Source of the DNA: a virus | Direction: 5' to 3' (one strand) | Length of the DNA stretch: 64,000 nucleotides | Virus record (IMG/VR): IMGVR_UViG_3300041409_000508 | Span: 1 to 64,000 of that record | Shown: piece after piece, positions 7,804 to 15,124 of the stretch | Layout of the letters: each line of letters opens with the position of its first letter | Numbering within the stretch: position 1 is the stretch's first letter | The notes under the pieces: model-generated | What the model saw: the letters and a program-made list of their open reading frames with translations, nothing else | What the model was told of the DNA's origin: nothing | Database searches by the model: none | Translations under genes and position numbers: made by a program

Positions 7804-8002
7804 ACCGGGTGACGTAGTCGATACGCTACTCTCCGCAGCCATGCTAGAACTTCCTGAAGATCCATTGACCGGCAGGCTCCCTGAGTTGCTGTGGGAGACA
7901 CCGATCTATGACGAGACAGTCGTCTGGTGGCTCAAAGAGCACGGCGGCCAGCCTCCCCCGCGGGAGCCGCTGGCGCTGTCCTGGTCGGGTCACCGGTCTT
8001 GA
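7784..8002 (+). CDS. Hypothetical protein, last gene of the plus-strand block (72 aa)
   Basis: ATG 7784 lies inside the end of the previous gene. The protein is acidic with a Trp-rich centre (TVVWWLKEHGG). It ends the block; the next supported genes lie on the other strand. The 8003-8093 gap shows no gene. Confidence 0.5.
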   Translation: MAAGIAEPGDVVDTLLSAAMLELPEDPLTGRLPELLWETPIYDETVVWWLKEHGGQPPPREPLALSWSGHRS

Positions 8003-8093
8003 CACGAAGATGGGCGAAGATTTCCGGTAGCGACCCGGTGGGATGTCGTTTAAGCCTCAGCTCCCAGCAAGGACCCACCTTCGCGAAGACAGT

Positions 8094-8408
8094 CTAGCTT
8101 CGATGTCGACCTGTAGAGACCGATCTCACCCGGCCAGGGCGCAGCACAGACAGCGCCAGCACAGTAGCCAACATCAGCACCCCGAAGCTCCGCAGCACCG
8201 TCGCAGCGGCGAATTGGTGAGCCAGTGACGTCGCGCCGGCTGCAGCGACCAGTACAGTCAATCCGATCTTGGCTCGTACCCATCGGTAGCGCAGTAGCCG
8301 CGGTCCTGACGCCAGTACCGCTCCGCTGGCCATCGTCAGTCCTGCGGTGAACACCAGCACCGCCAGCGCCCGTGGTGGTAGCGCCGTTAACAGTGCGCAG
8401 CTGAGCAT
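8094..8408 (-). CDS. Small membrane protein (104 aa or longer)
   Basis: Three hydrophobic segments are visible (ALLTALPPRALAVLVFTAGLTMASG, WVRAKIGLTVLVAAAGATSLA, ATVLRSFGVLMLATVLALSVL). The frame stays open upstream to about 8474 and also looks membrane-like there (VILVTHLITGSLWFG), but has no standard start, so the true start may be non-canonical or the 5' end may be damaged. Another frame (8050-8418) overlaps but is not protein-like. Confidence 0.5.
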   Translation of the reverse strand: MLSCALLTALPPRALAVLVFTAGLTMASGAVLASGPRLLRYRWVRAKIGLTVLVAAAGATSLAHQFAAATVLRSFGVLMLATVLALSVLRPGRVRSVSTGRHRS

Positions 8409-8487
8409 CCCGAACCACAGACTCCCTGTGATCAGGTGTGTAACGAGGATGACCCGACGTGCGACGATGCGTAGCTAACGACGTGGA

Positions 8488-8700
8488 TCACGATGAGGCT
8501 GCGCCCCACATCCAGGTGGCGTAGTCAGGCGCGATAAGTGGTTGAGGCACCCGTGCTGACCCGCAGCCACACCACACAACGTCGGCTTCAGGAGCGTGCA
8601 CGAGGTAGCGCGGTCGCCGGCAGTAGTAACACTCTCCGTCATCGCAAGGATATGCTCTGTGCGGTTTGTCCGTCTCCCCAGACCCCGGAGGCTCTAGCAT
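8488..8700 (-). CDS. Small zinc-ribbon protein (70 aa)
   Basis: The reading contains CDDGECYYC and later WCGCG, a four- or five-cysteine arrangement typical of small zinc ribbons. Start chosen at 8700 where GGAAGG lies upstream on the minus strand. Its start codon overlaps, on the opposite strand, the ATG of the 8699 gene (CATG). Confidence 0.6.
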   Translation of the reverse strand: MLEPPGSGETDKPHRAYPCDDGECYYCRRPRYLVHAPEADVVWCGCGSARVPQPLIAPDYATWMWGAASS

Positions 8701-9124
8701 GATCGCCCTTCCGCCCAGCTCAGTATTGTTGGATGAGATCACCTCAGCACACTTCAACCACCGCTGGAACGCGTGCGTCGCGCTGATCTCGACAGTGCTG
8801 AGCAAGGGCTACGCAACATGTACTCCTGAAGAGCAGGAGCGCTGGTTAGAGCGGCTGATCGAGTATCTGGAACTATCGCGCAACGCGTGGCGTAGCGCTG
8901 CCCTGGCGAGGCATTTCCCAGCCGTTGGCGATGTCGCGCCGGGGTGCGGCACCGAAGCCCAGCCAGGTCTGCAGGGAGTGCAGCAGAGCTTCGACGTTCT
9001 CACCACACAGACTGGTGGTGCAAGCCCCGACTGCGTGCGGATCGATGATCAAAGTGCTGCCGGTGTAGCGGAAGCCGAGATTGGTGAAACCCGCGATGCC
9101 ATGGAGTTGGCAGGTGGCCGGTAG
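8699..9124 (+). CDS. Hypothetical protein (141 aa; C-terminal half doubtful)
   Basis: ATG 8699 follows CGGAGG with 7-nt spacing, a strong ribosome site. Residues 1-80 are convincingly protein-like and helical (EEQERWLERLIEYLELSRNAW). Beyond about 8940 the opposite strand looks better coding, so the gene may really end earlier and be extended by a frameshift. No family recognised. Confidence 0.5.
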   Translation: MIALPPSSVLLDEITSAHFNHRWNACVALISTVLSKGYATCTPEEQERWLERLIEYLELSRNAWRSAALARHFPAVGDVAPGCGTEAQPGLQGVQQSFDVLTTQTGGASPDCVRIDDQSAAGVAEAEIGETRDAMELAGGR

Positions 9125-9148
9125 GACAAGTCTGTTACGCTCTGCCAC
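8873..9148 (-). CDS. Hypothetical protein (91 aa)
   Basis: GTG start at 9148 sits behind GAGGAG on the minus strand with 7-nt spacing. The first 65 residues look like a compact protein (LHGIAGFTNLGFRY, STLIIDPHAVG, LCGENVEALLHSLQTWLG). It overlaps the convergent 8699 gene by about 250 nt, more than expected for two real genes. Confidence 0.45.
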   Translation of the reverse strand: MAERNRLVLPATCQLHGIAGFTNLGFRYTGSTLIIDPHAVGACTTSLCGENVEALLHSLQTWLGFGAAPRRDIANGWEMPRQGSATPRVAR

Positions 9149-9248
9149 GACATGACTCCTCTGTGAGTTGGTAGTGCAGGTCACAGAGTAGCCATGTCGA
9201 TGTTGTCTGGGCACCTGTTGACCACGATCGGTTGCCCAGACAACGACG

Positions 9249-9284
9249 AACCCCTACCGGCTGAGCTGTCCGGTAGGGGTTTCG
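9249..9284 (+). terminator. Strong terminator hairpin
   Basis: An 11- to 12-bp perfect stem (arms 9249-9260 and 9270-9281) with a 9-nt loop is followed by T-rich sequence. It separates the 8699 region from the PLP-enzyme gene. The rest of 9149-9316 holds no convincing gene; a 38-codon frame from 9194 runs through the hairpin. Confidence 0.75.
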
Positions 9285-9316
9285 TATCCTTTCGTCCTAC
9301 TCGACGTTAGGAACGC

Positions 9317-10654
9317 ATGACGACTCTGCCGCTGGTCGGTGATGATGTTCTCGTGCCGCTGGTGACAGGCGGTATCTGCCGATATCGAAATTTCGACTAT
9401 GCCGCGTCCACACCCTGCCTGCTGTCGGTTCATCAAACTGTTGAGAAGTTGCTGCCCTGGTACAGCTCAGTGCATCGTGGCGCCGGCTGGAAGTCGCAAG
9501 TTACGACAAAGGCATATGAAGATGCAAGAGAAACGGTACGCAGCTTCGTCAATGCTCGTCCGGATGACTGTGTGTTGTTCACCCGCAACACTACTGATTC
9601 GATCAACTTATTGATTTCCATGCTGCCACAGGATGCTGTTGTGGTGACTTGGGCATCGGGACATCATGCCGCACTGCTCCCACCTCGACGTCGTTATGTG
9701 ATCACACTGCCGATCCCCACTAATTCTGATGAAGCTCTTAGTCGATTAGAGATAGCATTCCAAGGCATATATCCTCAAGCTTCTCTAGTGGTGGTCACTG
9801 GTGCTAGTAACGTCACTGGCGAAATCTGGCCCTATCATAAGATCACTGAACTAGCTCACCAGTATGGCGCTCGTGTGTTACTTGACGCCGCACAGCTGGC
9901 ACCACATCAGTTGATCGATCTGACTGCCAGTGATGTGGACTACATTGCGTTCAGCGGCCACAAGCTCTACGCGCCCTACGGTGCCGGCGTGCTGGTTGGA
10001 CGTTGTCACTGGCTGGAGGAGGGAGAGCCGTTCCTAGCCGGTGGCGGTGCGGTGGACTTCGTCCGTGTTGAAGACGTGCTGTGGTCCGAGCTGCCGGATC
10101 GGCAGGAAGCAGGATCACCGAATGTGCTGGGAGCGGTAGCGTTAGCTCAAGCCTGCCGAACATTGATGTCAGTTGACTTACAGAAGATAGCCACGCGAGA
10201 AGCCATGCTGATCGACGTACTGCGCACTGGCCTAGCGGCGATACCCGGCATTAAATTCTATCGAATGTGGCCAACAGATCACCCACAGGTCGGGATACTT
10301 ACGTTTAACCTGTATAACGTGCCTTACGCGAAGTTGGCTGCAATCCTGTCAGCGGAGTACGGCATCGGTGTCCGACATGGCTGTTTCTGTGCGCATCCGC
10401 TGATGATGCATCTTCTCGATATGAGCGACGATGAAGCTCTAGCTATCGCTACTGATCGACGGTTAGGACGAGCTACCCAAGTACCAGGCGCGGTACGAGC
10501 TTCAGTAGGAGTCGGGACGACAGTCGAAGATGTGCTGGCGCTGGTCACAGCAGTAGAAGAGATTGCAGTTGGGTATCGCAGGTGGGATTATCAGAGCACG
10601 CTAGATGGTACCGACTGTGTGCCGGTGCCTGATCCACGTGAGTATCCTGTTTAG
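9317..10654 (+). CDS. Class V aminotransferase / cysteine-desulfurase-like PLP enzyme (445 aa)
   Basis: The fold-type I PLP signatures are in order: ARG-NTTDS at 90-94, D190 and Q193 for the cofactor ring, and the Schiff-base lysine K216 in AFSGHKLYAPYGAG. Near the C-terminus VRHGCFCAHP carries C356 and C358 on the loop where SufS/IscS-type enzymes hold the persulfide cysteine. Cysteine desulfurases take sulfur from cysteine and pass it to Fe-S clusters, tRNA or other thio-cofactors. No dnd, tRNA-thiolation or Fe-S scaffold gene is nearby, so the acceptor is unknown. Ribosome site AGGA, 5 nt before ATG. Desulfurase versus other class V activity cannot be settled by reading alone. Confidence 0.8.
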   Translation: MTTLPLVGDDVLVPLVTGGICRYRNFDYAASTPCLLSVHQTVEKLLPWYSSVHRGAGWKSQVTTKAYEDARETVRSFVNARPDDCVLFTRNTTDSINLLISMLPQDAVVVTWASGHHAALLPPRRRYVITLPIPTNSDEALSRLEIAFQGIYPQASLVVVTGASNVTGEIWPYHKITELAHQYGARVLLDAAQLAPHQLIDLTASDVDYIAFSGHKLYAPYGAGVLVGRCHWLEEGEPFLAGGGAVDFVRVEDVLWSELPDRQEAGSPNVLGAVALAQACRTLMSVDLQKIATREAMLIDVLRTGLAAIPGIKFYRMWPTDHPQVGILTFNLYNVPYAKLAAILSAEYGIGVRHGCFCAHPLMMHLLDMSDDEALAIATDRRLGRATQVPGAVRASVGVGTTVEDVLALVTAVEEIAVGYRRWDYQSTLDGTDCVPVPDPREYPV

Positions 10655-10899
10655 CGCCAGTCGCGGTGGTGCCCGCCGCGGTCGTCACGGTCGCCATCGC
10701 CTTGGTGCCGGCGTGGCTCACACTGGGCATACCAGCGATGCCAACGCCAGTCATACTGCCAGTGGCAGTCATCACGGTCGCTGGTGTACGTGCTGTGTGA
10801 CACTTCGCCAGTCGATGCGGCAGTCGAGGCCAGTGCGGGACTCGCGCCGGCCAGCGCCGCGGCGCCGGTCAGCGCTAGGGCTGTCAAGATTCGCTTCAT
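10651..10899 (-). CDS. Small secreted His/Trp/Arg-rich protein (82 aa)
   Basis: Residues 1-25 are a textbook signal peptide ending in ALAS. The mature part is unusual: one Cys pair (DDCHW and AQCEP), clustered Trp-Arg-His, and a tail rich in Asp, Arg, Gly and His. It is transcribed away from the Pro-rich secreted gene at 10958, from a shared 58-nt intergenic region. Role unknown; may bind metal or cell-surface polymers. Confidence 0.7.
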   Translation of the reverse strand: MKRILTALALTGAAALAGASPALASTAASTGEVSHSTYTSDRDDCHWQYDWRWHRWYAQCEPRRHQGDGDRDDRGGHHRDWR

Positions 10900-10957
10900 G
10901 TCGTGTCAATCGCGCTAGGGTGCACATCCGTTAGCGTCCGACGACGTTAGGTATGGC

Positions 10958-11599
10958 ATGCGCACACCTAGAGGCTTGATAGTGATCATAAGTTCTGCCC
11001 TGCTGGTCGGCTCGGGCATGAGCGTTGCTGTCGCTGCCCCAGGAGACCCCTGCGCGCCTGGCCGCACGCTGGTCGGGCTGTTCTGTCTTCCTGATCCCAA
11101 TGCGGCACCAACGCCTACGCCAGCTCCTGTGTCTCCAGCACCACAGCCAGCGCCGACTAAGCCGACACCACCAGTGCATAGAGCACAGCCAGCACCAGTT
11201 GCTCCTGCTCCCCCACCACCTGCCGCACCAGCGCCTCCGCAGTCAACGACTCCTGAGTGTCCTGTGGGCAGTGTGGCTGTCGGGCTGCTCTGTCACGAAC
11301 CTTCCCCTTCAGGACTACCGACCGCTGATCAGGAGCGGCTTGCTCTGGTGCGGTTGTGCTTACAGATCCGTGCTGGTCAGATCATCGGTGCACAGACTGG
11401 CGGGCCTATCACCACACCAGACAATTCGGCTGTCAAGGCCGAGCTGGTCTGTGACATCACCAAACCATTGCCGCCTATTGTGGCACCACCGCCACCTGCA
11501 GAAACAGTGCCTGCGCCTGCTCCCGCCAGTCCTCCTCAACCCCCGACTGCGGGGCAGAACCTGCAGAACAACCCCCAGCCAGTCGAGGTGACTCACTGA
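10958..11599 (+). CDS. Secreted Pro/Ala-rich protein with two Cys repeats (213 aa)
   Basis: Residues 1-27 form a signal peptide. The mature protein has two copies of a short module (PCAPGRTLVGLFCLP and ECPVGSVAVGLLCHE), separated and followed by long Pro/Ala-rich linkers like those of wall-spanning actinobacterial proteins. Between them lies a helical segment with two Cys. Probably exported to the cell envelope of the host; function unknown. Confidence 0.75.
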   Translation: MRTPRGLIVIISSALLVGSGMSVAVAAPGDPCAPGRTLVGLFCLPDPNAAPTPTPAPVSPAPQPAPTKPTPPVHRAQPAPVAPAPPPPAAPAPPQSTTPECPVGSVAVGLLCHEPSPSGLPTADQERLALVRLCLQIRAGQIIGAQTGGPITTPDNSAVKAELVCDITKPLPPIVAPPPPAETVPAPAPASPPQPPTAGQNLQNNPQPVEVTH

Positions 11600-11644
11600 T
11601 CATGCTATTGTCGGCGCTAATCACTTCGACAAAGGGGAGAACTT

Positions 11645-11977
11645 ATGGCACTCGTACAGACACGGGTAGATGACATCGACGGGACTGAGGCGGCAGGTGA
11701 GTTTACTTTCGCGGTGAACGGCACGAGCTACGCCATCGACCTGTCAGAGGCGAACGTCAAAGAGTTTCACGCGGCTATCGGTGGCTTCATCGAGTCAGCC
11801 CGCAAGGTCGGTAAGGTGGCGTCTGCCAGCGGTAAGAGCCATGTGTCGACCTCGATGCGCCAGAGTCGTGAGCAGACCGCAGCCATCCGGGAGTGGGCTC
11901 GCAAGGCTGGCTACAACGTCAGTGACCGCGGCCGTATCCCCAGCGAGGTACAGAAGGCATTCAATGAGCAGGCTTAG
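11645..11977 (+). CDS. lsr2: Lsr2 nucleoid-associated protein (110 aa)
   Basis: Length and architecture match Lsr2: an N-terminal dimerisation domain (FAVNGTSYAIDLSEANVKEF) and a C-terminal DNA-binding domain with the AT-hook-like RGR at 95-97 (YNVSDRGRIPSEV). Lsr2 bridges and silences AT-rich DNA in actinobacteria, and phages often carry homologues that can affect host or phage silencing. GGGGAG precedes the ATG. Since many plus-strand genes here are AT-rich, they are plausible targets (inference). Confidence 0.9.
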   Translation: MALVQTRVDDIDGTEAAGEFTFAVNGTSYAIDLSEANVKEFHAAIGGFIESARKVGKVASASGKSHVSTSMRQSREQTAAIREWARKAGYNVSDRGRIPSEVQKAFNEQA

Positions 11978-12086
11978 GGGCGTGCTGGCCGCGGTGTTCG
12001 TGGCCGGTGCGCTGGCGATCGGTGCTGCAGCGCTCGTCGCTCCACAGGACCCCTGCACCGAGTTCACCTGTGGCGGGATCGTCTGA
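11964..12086 (+). CDS. Small exported or membrane peptide (40 aa)
   Basis: ATG overlaps the 3' end of lsr2 by 14 nt. A hydrophobic segment (LAAVFVAGALAIGAAALVA) is followed by a short tail with two Cys (DPCTEFTCGG). Similar in style to the minus-strand 12861-13025 peptide. A terminator follows. Confidence 0.6.
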   Translation: MSRLRGVLAAVFVAGALAIGAAALVAPQDPCTEFTCGGIV

Positions 12087-12130
12087 TAGGCTTCGTCACG
12101 CGAAGCTGGAGCTGTTTACAGTTGCTAGAG

Positions 12131-12173
12131 CAAGCCCTGACCGGACCCCAGTAGCCAGTCAGGGCTTGTTTCT
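12131..12173 (+). terminator. Terminator between converging transcription units
   Basis: An 11-bp perfect stem (12131-12141 with 12158-12168) is followed by TTTCT. It ends the lsr2 unit just before the 3' end of the minus-strand late operon, and may work in both directions. Confidence 0.8.
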
Positions 12174-12178
12174 ATTGG

Positions 12179-12334
12179 TCACCAACTCCAGCCGGTCGAC
12201 GCGGGCGGCTGGGGTCCTGGTCCGTTGGGCGTGCCATAGTCAGGCCCTCCGTAATACGGGCCTCCACTAGGTGGCACCGGGTGGCCGTCAGTAGGTAGTG
12301 GCAGTGCTGAGGTGAAGATCTCCGAGATGGTCAC
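12179..12334 (-). CDS. Small Pro/Gly/Tyr-rich protein (51 aa)
   Basis: GTG at 12332-12334 overlaps the TGA of the upstream amidase gene. The second half is Pro/Gly/Tyr-rich (GGPYYGGPDYGTPNGPGPQP), likely disordered. It is the last gene of the late operon. Confidence 0.5.
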   Translation of the reverse strand: MTISEIFTSALPLPTDGHPVPPSGGPYYGGPDYGTPNGPGPQPPASTGWSW

Positions 12335-12864
12335 GACTGGCTCACGATCCTTCGGTAGAGGTCGTCTGGACTGACCAGGTTGGCAGCCTGAGCACCTGTG
12401 TCGATGACGATGCCAGCGTGGCGGTAGCAGTCGGCGACCAACGCTGAGCACACCCGCCAGCTGTCCTGTTGAAACACTCGATCAAGCTGCGCCTCAGTCC
12501 GCAGCTTCAGAAGTTCCAACGCGAAGCCGATATACGAAGCGTAGTCATACGGAGTGCCGACCATTGCTTGAGCTTTGGCAATGATGGCAAGACGCTGGTC
12601 ATCACTGAGTGACTCGTGGATGTTCCACACCGCGTCAGGATGGCTGTCTGCGGAGACCACCCGAGCCACCAGAGTATGGCCTTCGACTATCTGGCCGTTG
12701 CCTAAGTGTAGAAAACAGTGTCCAGCCCAAGAGTCCGTGGCATGGCGCACCAGCTCCCCGACGATACCGACACCATGGCTCACCCCGTAGCAGCCAGGAG
12801 CCACCACAGAGCCGTCACGGGAGATGTAGGGCGCCAGCTCGGACAAGACGACAGGTGCGATCAC
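12331..12864 (-). CDS. Permuted papain-like (NlpC/P60-type, YiiX-like) hydrolase (177 aa)
   Basis: The order His first and Cys later fits circularly permuted papain-like enzymes: H49 in WAGHCFLHLGNG, E61 in QIVEG, and C139 in SWRVCSALVADCYRHAG. The segment VGTPYDYASYIGF is also typical of the family. Members cleave amide bonds in peptidoglycan or lipid substrates. Its place after endolysin and holin suggests a lysis or entry role, but no signal peptide is seen. GTG start overlaps the neighbouring stop. Confidence 0.75.
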   Translation of the reverse strand: MIAPVVLSELAPYISRDGSVVAPGCYGVSHGVGIVGELVRHATDSWAGHCFLHLGNGQIVEGHTLVARVVSADSHPDAVWNIHESLSDDQRLAIIAKAQAMVGTPYDYASYIGFALELLKLRTEAQLDRVFQQDSWRVCSALVADCYRHAGIVIDTGAQAANLVSPDDLYRRIVSQS

Positions 12865-13025
12865 CAGTCACCGCTGACACCCGTCGTGCCGGCGTCGGCA
12901 GGCGCGCTGGTGGTTGGTGGGTTGGGGCAGAAGCCAGGCGTATCACCACACATCGTCATGCTCCCGATCGCCAGCCCACTGGCGATCACAAACGCCAGCG
13001 CCGCCGCTATCACAGTGTGTCTCAT
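12861..13025 (-). CDS. Small exported peptide with Cys pair (54 aa)
   Basis: Hydrophobic N-terminus (TVIAAALAFVIASGLAIGS), then MCGDTPGFCPNPP and a Pro/Ala/Thr-rich tail. Overlaps the amidase start by 4 nt (GTGA). Could be a small envelope peptide or lysis accessory. Confidence 0.55.
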   Translation of the reverse strand: MRHTVIAAALAFVIASGLAIGSMTMCGDTPGFCPNPPTTSAPADAGTTGVSGDW

Positions 13026-13034
13026 GCCATCAGA

Positions 13035-13148
13035 CTACTTCACCAGAAGTTTTGATCGAACAAACTCATAGTCTGGATCAAGGAAGTCAGCGAAGTATCG
13101 AAGCTCATCAGCCAGCATGATCCGAACAAACCTGATGATCCGTCGCAT
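13035..13148 (-). CDS. Very small basic/helical protein (37 aa)
   Basis: Short frame between the holin-like gene and the exported peptide, amphipathic (RRIIRFVRIMLADELRYFADFL). No strong ribosome site; coding status rests on position and composition. Confidence 0.4.
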   Translation of the reverse strand: MRRIIRFVRIMLADELRYFADFLDPDYEFVRSKLLVK

Positions 13149-13157
13149 GGCTTCAGG

Positions 13158-13697
13158 TTACGTTGTTGGCTCGTTAGGTTGGTCCGCGGCCACTGGCGGC
13201 ACCAGCGGTTGGTACTTAGCTGTGTTGGGTTCTGGTGGTGCTGGGATCTGGCCACCTGTAAAGATCTTGTCTGATCGACCGGTGTCGAGTGGCACGCCAG
13301 GCGTGGCTTTCGGCACGACCGGTAATGCTCCGTGCGCGCCAGTGGTCTCAGCCATGCCTGTGATGACATATCCTGATGGTATTTTAGCGACGTTGACAAC
13401 GCCAGTAGTCAGATTTGCATAATCAGTGGTCGGCAGGTTGGTGTAAGTCGCACCGCCGATAGCAACGATATTAGAATACGTATTCGAATTCCATGACGTC
13501 ATCACGCCGGTTTCTTGCGGTGGCTCTGGTGTCGGTTCGGCATTGCTCTTGAAGAACACAGCTACTGGAGTAAGCACTGCGGTAGCGATGATCGCCCATG
13601 GTGGTGGCGCGTGTTGGAACGGGATGGCAGCCAATACGGCTGTAGCACCGGCAAGCACTGTAGCAGCAATTGCCTTATCAAAACTCGTAAAGGCCAT
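13158..13697 (-). CDS. Holin-like protein with long C-terminal tail (179 aa)
   Basis: The start chosen (13697) overlaps the endolysin stop. Residues 5-50 contain two hydrophobic helices with a short turn (AIAATVLAGATAVLAAIPF, WAIIATAVLTPVAVFF), as in actinophage holins, followed by a long Thr/Pro/Gly-rich region. Holins form the pores that let the endolysin reach the wall. The position directly after the endolysin supports the call; the tail is longer than in simple holins. Confidence 0.7.
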   Translation of the reverse strand: MAFTSFDKAIAATVLAGATAVLAAIPFQHAPPPWAIIATAVLTPVAVFFKSNAEPTPEPPQETGVMTSWNSNTYSNIVAIGGATYTNLPTTDYANLTTGVVNVAKIPSGYVITGMAETTGAHGALPVVPKATPGVPLDTGRSDKIFTGGQIPAPPEPNTAKYQPLVPPVAADQPNEPTT

Positions 13698-14650
13698 CAG
13701 ACGGTCGCTCTCGTTTCGAGACACAGCGTGGCGCCCTCTGGGCATGACGTCAGATCCCAAGTAATCACCATATGCGTAGTGCCGTCTTTGACTTCGACCC
13801 ATGCGCGTGACGTGAGGTTGTCTTTATTCGGTGTCAGCACTTTGTCATCCCAGGTCCAGGCGTTAACACCGGCAGCGTCGCTCTGTGCGTAGACATCGAT
13901 CTGACCAGGACCGGTCATCGCTACTGTGGATGCCGACAGCCAAGCGAGTCGCCGGTCGGCTGAGGCTGATCCAGTAGGGCAAATGATGACCTTACGACCT
14001 TTACCACTGATGAAAAAGTTCTGCACGTTGTCATCCTCTTGTCGGGCTACTCGGGTATACGGATGCTGACCGAAGTCAGGGCGCATCATTGCTTCGTTGA
14101 CATCACAAGGAATACCATCGACTACCACAGTCACAATATGCTGGTAGATGTGCGCACGCGGTTCGATCTGCCCACCAGACCAAGCACCGGCTTGCCATGC
14201 CCACGTAGCCGTTCCGTTGTCGAGACAACGTTTGACTACGTAATATCCGCCATAAATGCCGACTCGATCAACACCGATTACGCTCGCAGCACCACGTAGA
14301 TAGCTGTCGATAGCTACTTGATCCGACTCCGTTGCATCCCAATCCGCTGAAAACATAACCGGACGTTCGTCTGCCGGATAGCCGATTCCTTCCAGCGTTG
14401 CTTGAGCTGAAGTAGCATCATCAACACCAGCCGCATAACCTCGCTTCATACGGTCCGCAGTGGTTTCGTAATTGACTACGACAGCTACGTCAGCAGCGAC
14501 CAACGCATCGTATTCGGGTTTCTTCAGTAGCTTACCAGGAAGCCCTGGGCCACCATCAGTCAAATATCTAGCTACAAACCCGTATCCAGCAGCTTTGATC
14601 GCAGCAGCACTCGGTACACCACCGGCATAGTCAAGTCCAAGCAACGGCAT
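13697..14650 (-). CDS. Endolysin with DUF1906 glycoside-hydrolase-like domain (317 aa)
   Basis: The first ~200 residues begin LGLDYAGGVPSAAAIKAAGYGFVARYL and contain VVNYETTADR, FSADWDAT, GIYGGYYVV and AWQAGAW, the pattern of DUF1906 (Rv2525c-like TIM-barrel) lysins with acidic residues on the strands. The last ~100 residues form a separate beta-rich domain, probably wall binding. A strong AGGAGG precedes the ATG and a terminator lies just upstream, so it may be controlled separately from the tail genes. Confidence 0.85.
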   Translation of the reverse strand: MPLLGLDYAGGVPSAAAIKAAGYGFVARYLTDGGPGLPGKLLKKPEYDALVAADVAVVVNYETTADRMKRGYAAGVDDATSAQATLEGIGYPADERPVMFSADWDATESDQVAIDSYLRGAASVIGVDRVGIYGGYYVVKRCLDNGTATWAWQAGAWSGGQIEPRAHIYQHIVTVVVDGIPCDVNEAMMRPDFGQHPYTRVARQEDDNVQNFFISGKGRKVIICPTGSASADRRLAWLSASTVAMTGPGQIDVYAQSDAAGVNAWTWDDKVLTPNKDNLTSRAWVEVKDGTTHMVITWDLTSCPEGATLCLETRATV

Positions 14651-14664
14651 CTAGCCTCCTAACG

Positions 14665-14715
14665 AAAAATAGGCGCGGGGCTGATGCCTCACCAGGAGAG
14701 ACACCAACCCCGCGC
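14665..14715 (-). terminator. Terminator upstream of the endolysin gene
   Basis: On the minus strand an 8-bp GC stem (arms 14708-14715 and 14673-14680) is followed by a run of five T. It stands between the coiled-coil gene and the endolysin, so it probably attenuates late transcription entering the lysis genes. Confidence 0.7.
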
Positions 14716-14730
14716 ACGATACTGGTTTGA

Positions 14731-15123
14731 TCAGGAGGTAGCCGGTGCTCCTGGTGCTTGCGTACCCGTGACATCAGCCTGCGTCGTGCTCGCTGCCTCA
14801 GTGCCCGCAGCAGGAGGCGCTGCGTCCCCACCTGATGCCGCTGGCGGGTTGGCCAGCGTCTGCAGTTGGTCTGCTAGCGGCTTCAGGCGCTGCACTACGC
14901 TGTTCTCTGTATCGGCTTTGGTTGTGAGGTCAGCCTGATGTTCAGCGGTGAGCTTTGTGATGGCGTCTTCTAGTTCGGTCACCAGGTCATCCACAGCGGA
15001 CATTGTCGCCTTCCATGAGACTAGTGCGGCTTGCATTTCGATGAGTAACTCTGTGAGATTTTCGATCTGTGGTGTGATGTCGGGAGTCGGCGTCGCTGGA
15101 GTTGTTTTAGTGAACGGCCACAT
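14731..15123 (-). CDS. Coiled-coil protein (130 aa)
   Basis: Start at 15123 (MWPFTKTTP) is used because it adjoins the upstream stop. Residues ~20-90 form a heptad-rich helix (LTELLIEMQAALVSWKATMSAVDDLVTELEDAITKL), the tail is Ala/Pro/Thr-rich. Belongs to the membrane/coiled-coil cluster between tail fibres and lysis genes; role unknown. Confidence 0.65.
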   Translation of the reverse strand: MWPFTKTTPATPTPDITPQIENLTELLIEMQAALVSWKATMSAVDDLVTELEDAITKLTAEHQADLTTKADTENSVVQRLKPLADQLQTLANPPAASGGDAAPPAAGTEAASTTQADVTGTQAPGAPATS

Positions 15124-15124
15124 G

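Noticed and set aside
8050-8418. Minus-strand frame with GTG behind GGAG
   Set aside because: Despite the ribosome site its translation is Arg/Gly/Thr-rich without structure, while the overlapping frame encodes clear membrane helices.
9194-9310. 38-codon plus-strand frame with a weak CAGT-like sequence upstream
   Set aside because: It runs straight through a terminator hairpin and the promoter-like match lacks the correct spacing to a TANNNT hexamer.
9317-10654. DndA of a DNA phosphorothioation system
   Set aside because: No dndB, dndC, dndD or dndE-like gene is present in the window, so only a general cysteine-desulfurase-like call is justified.
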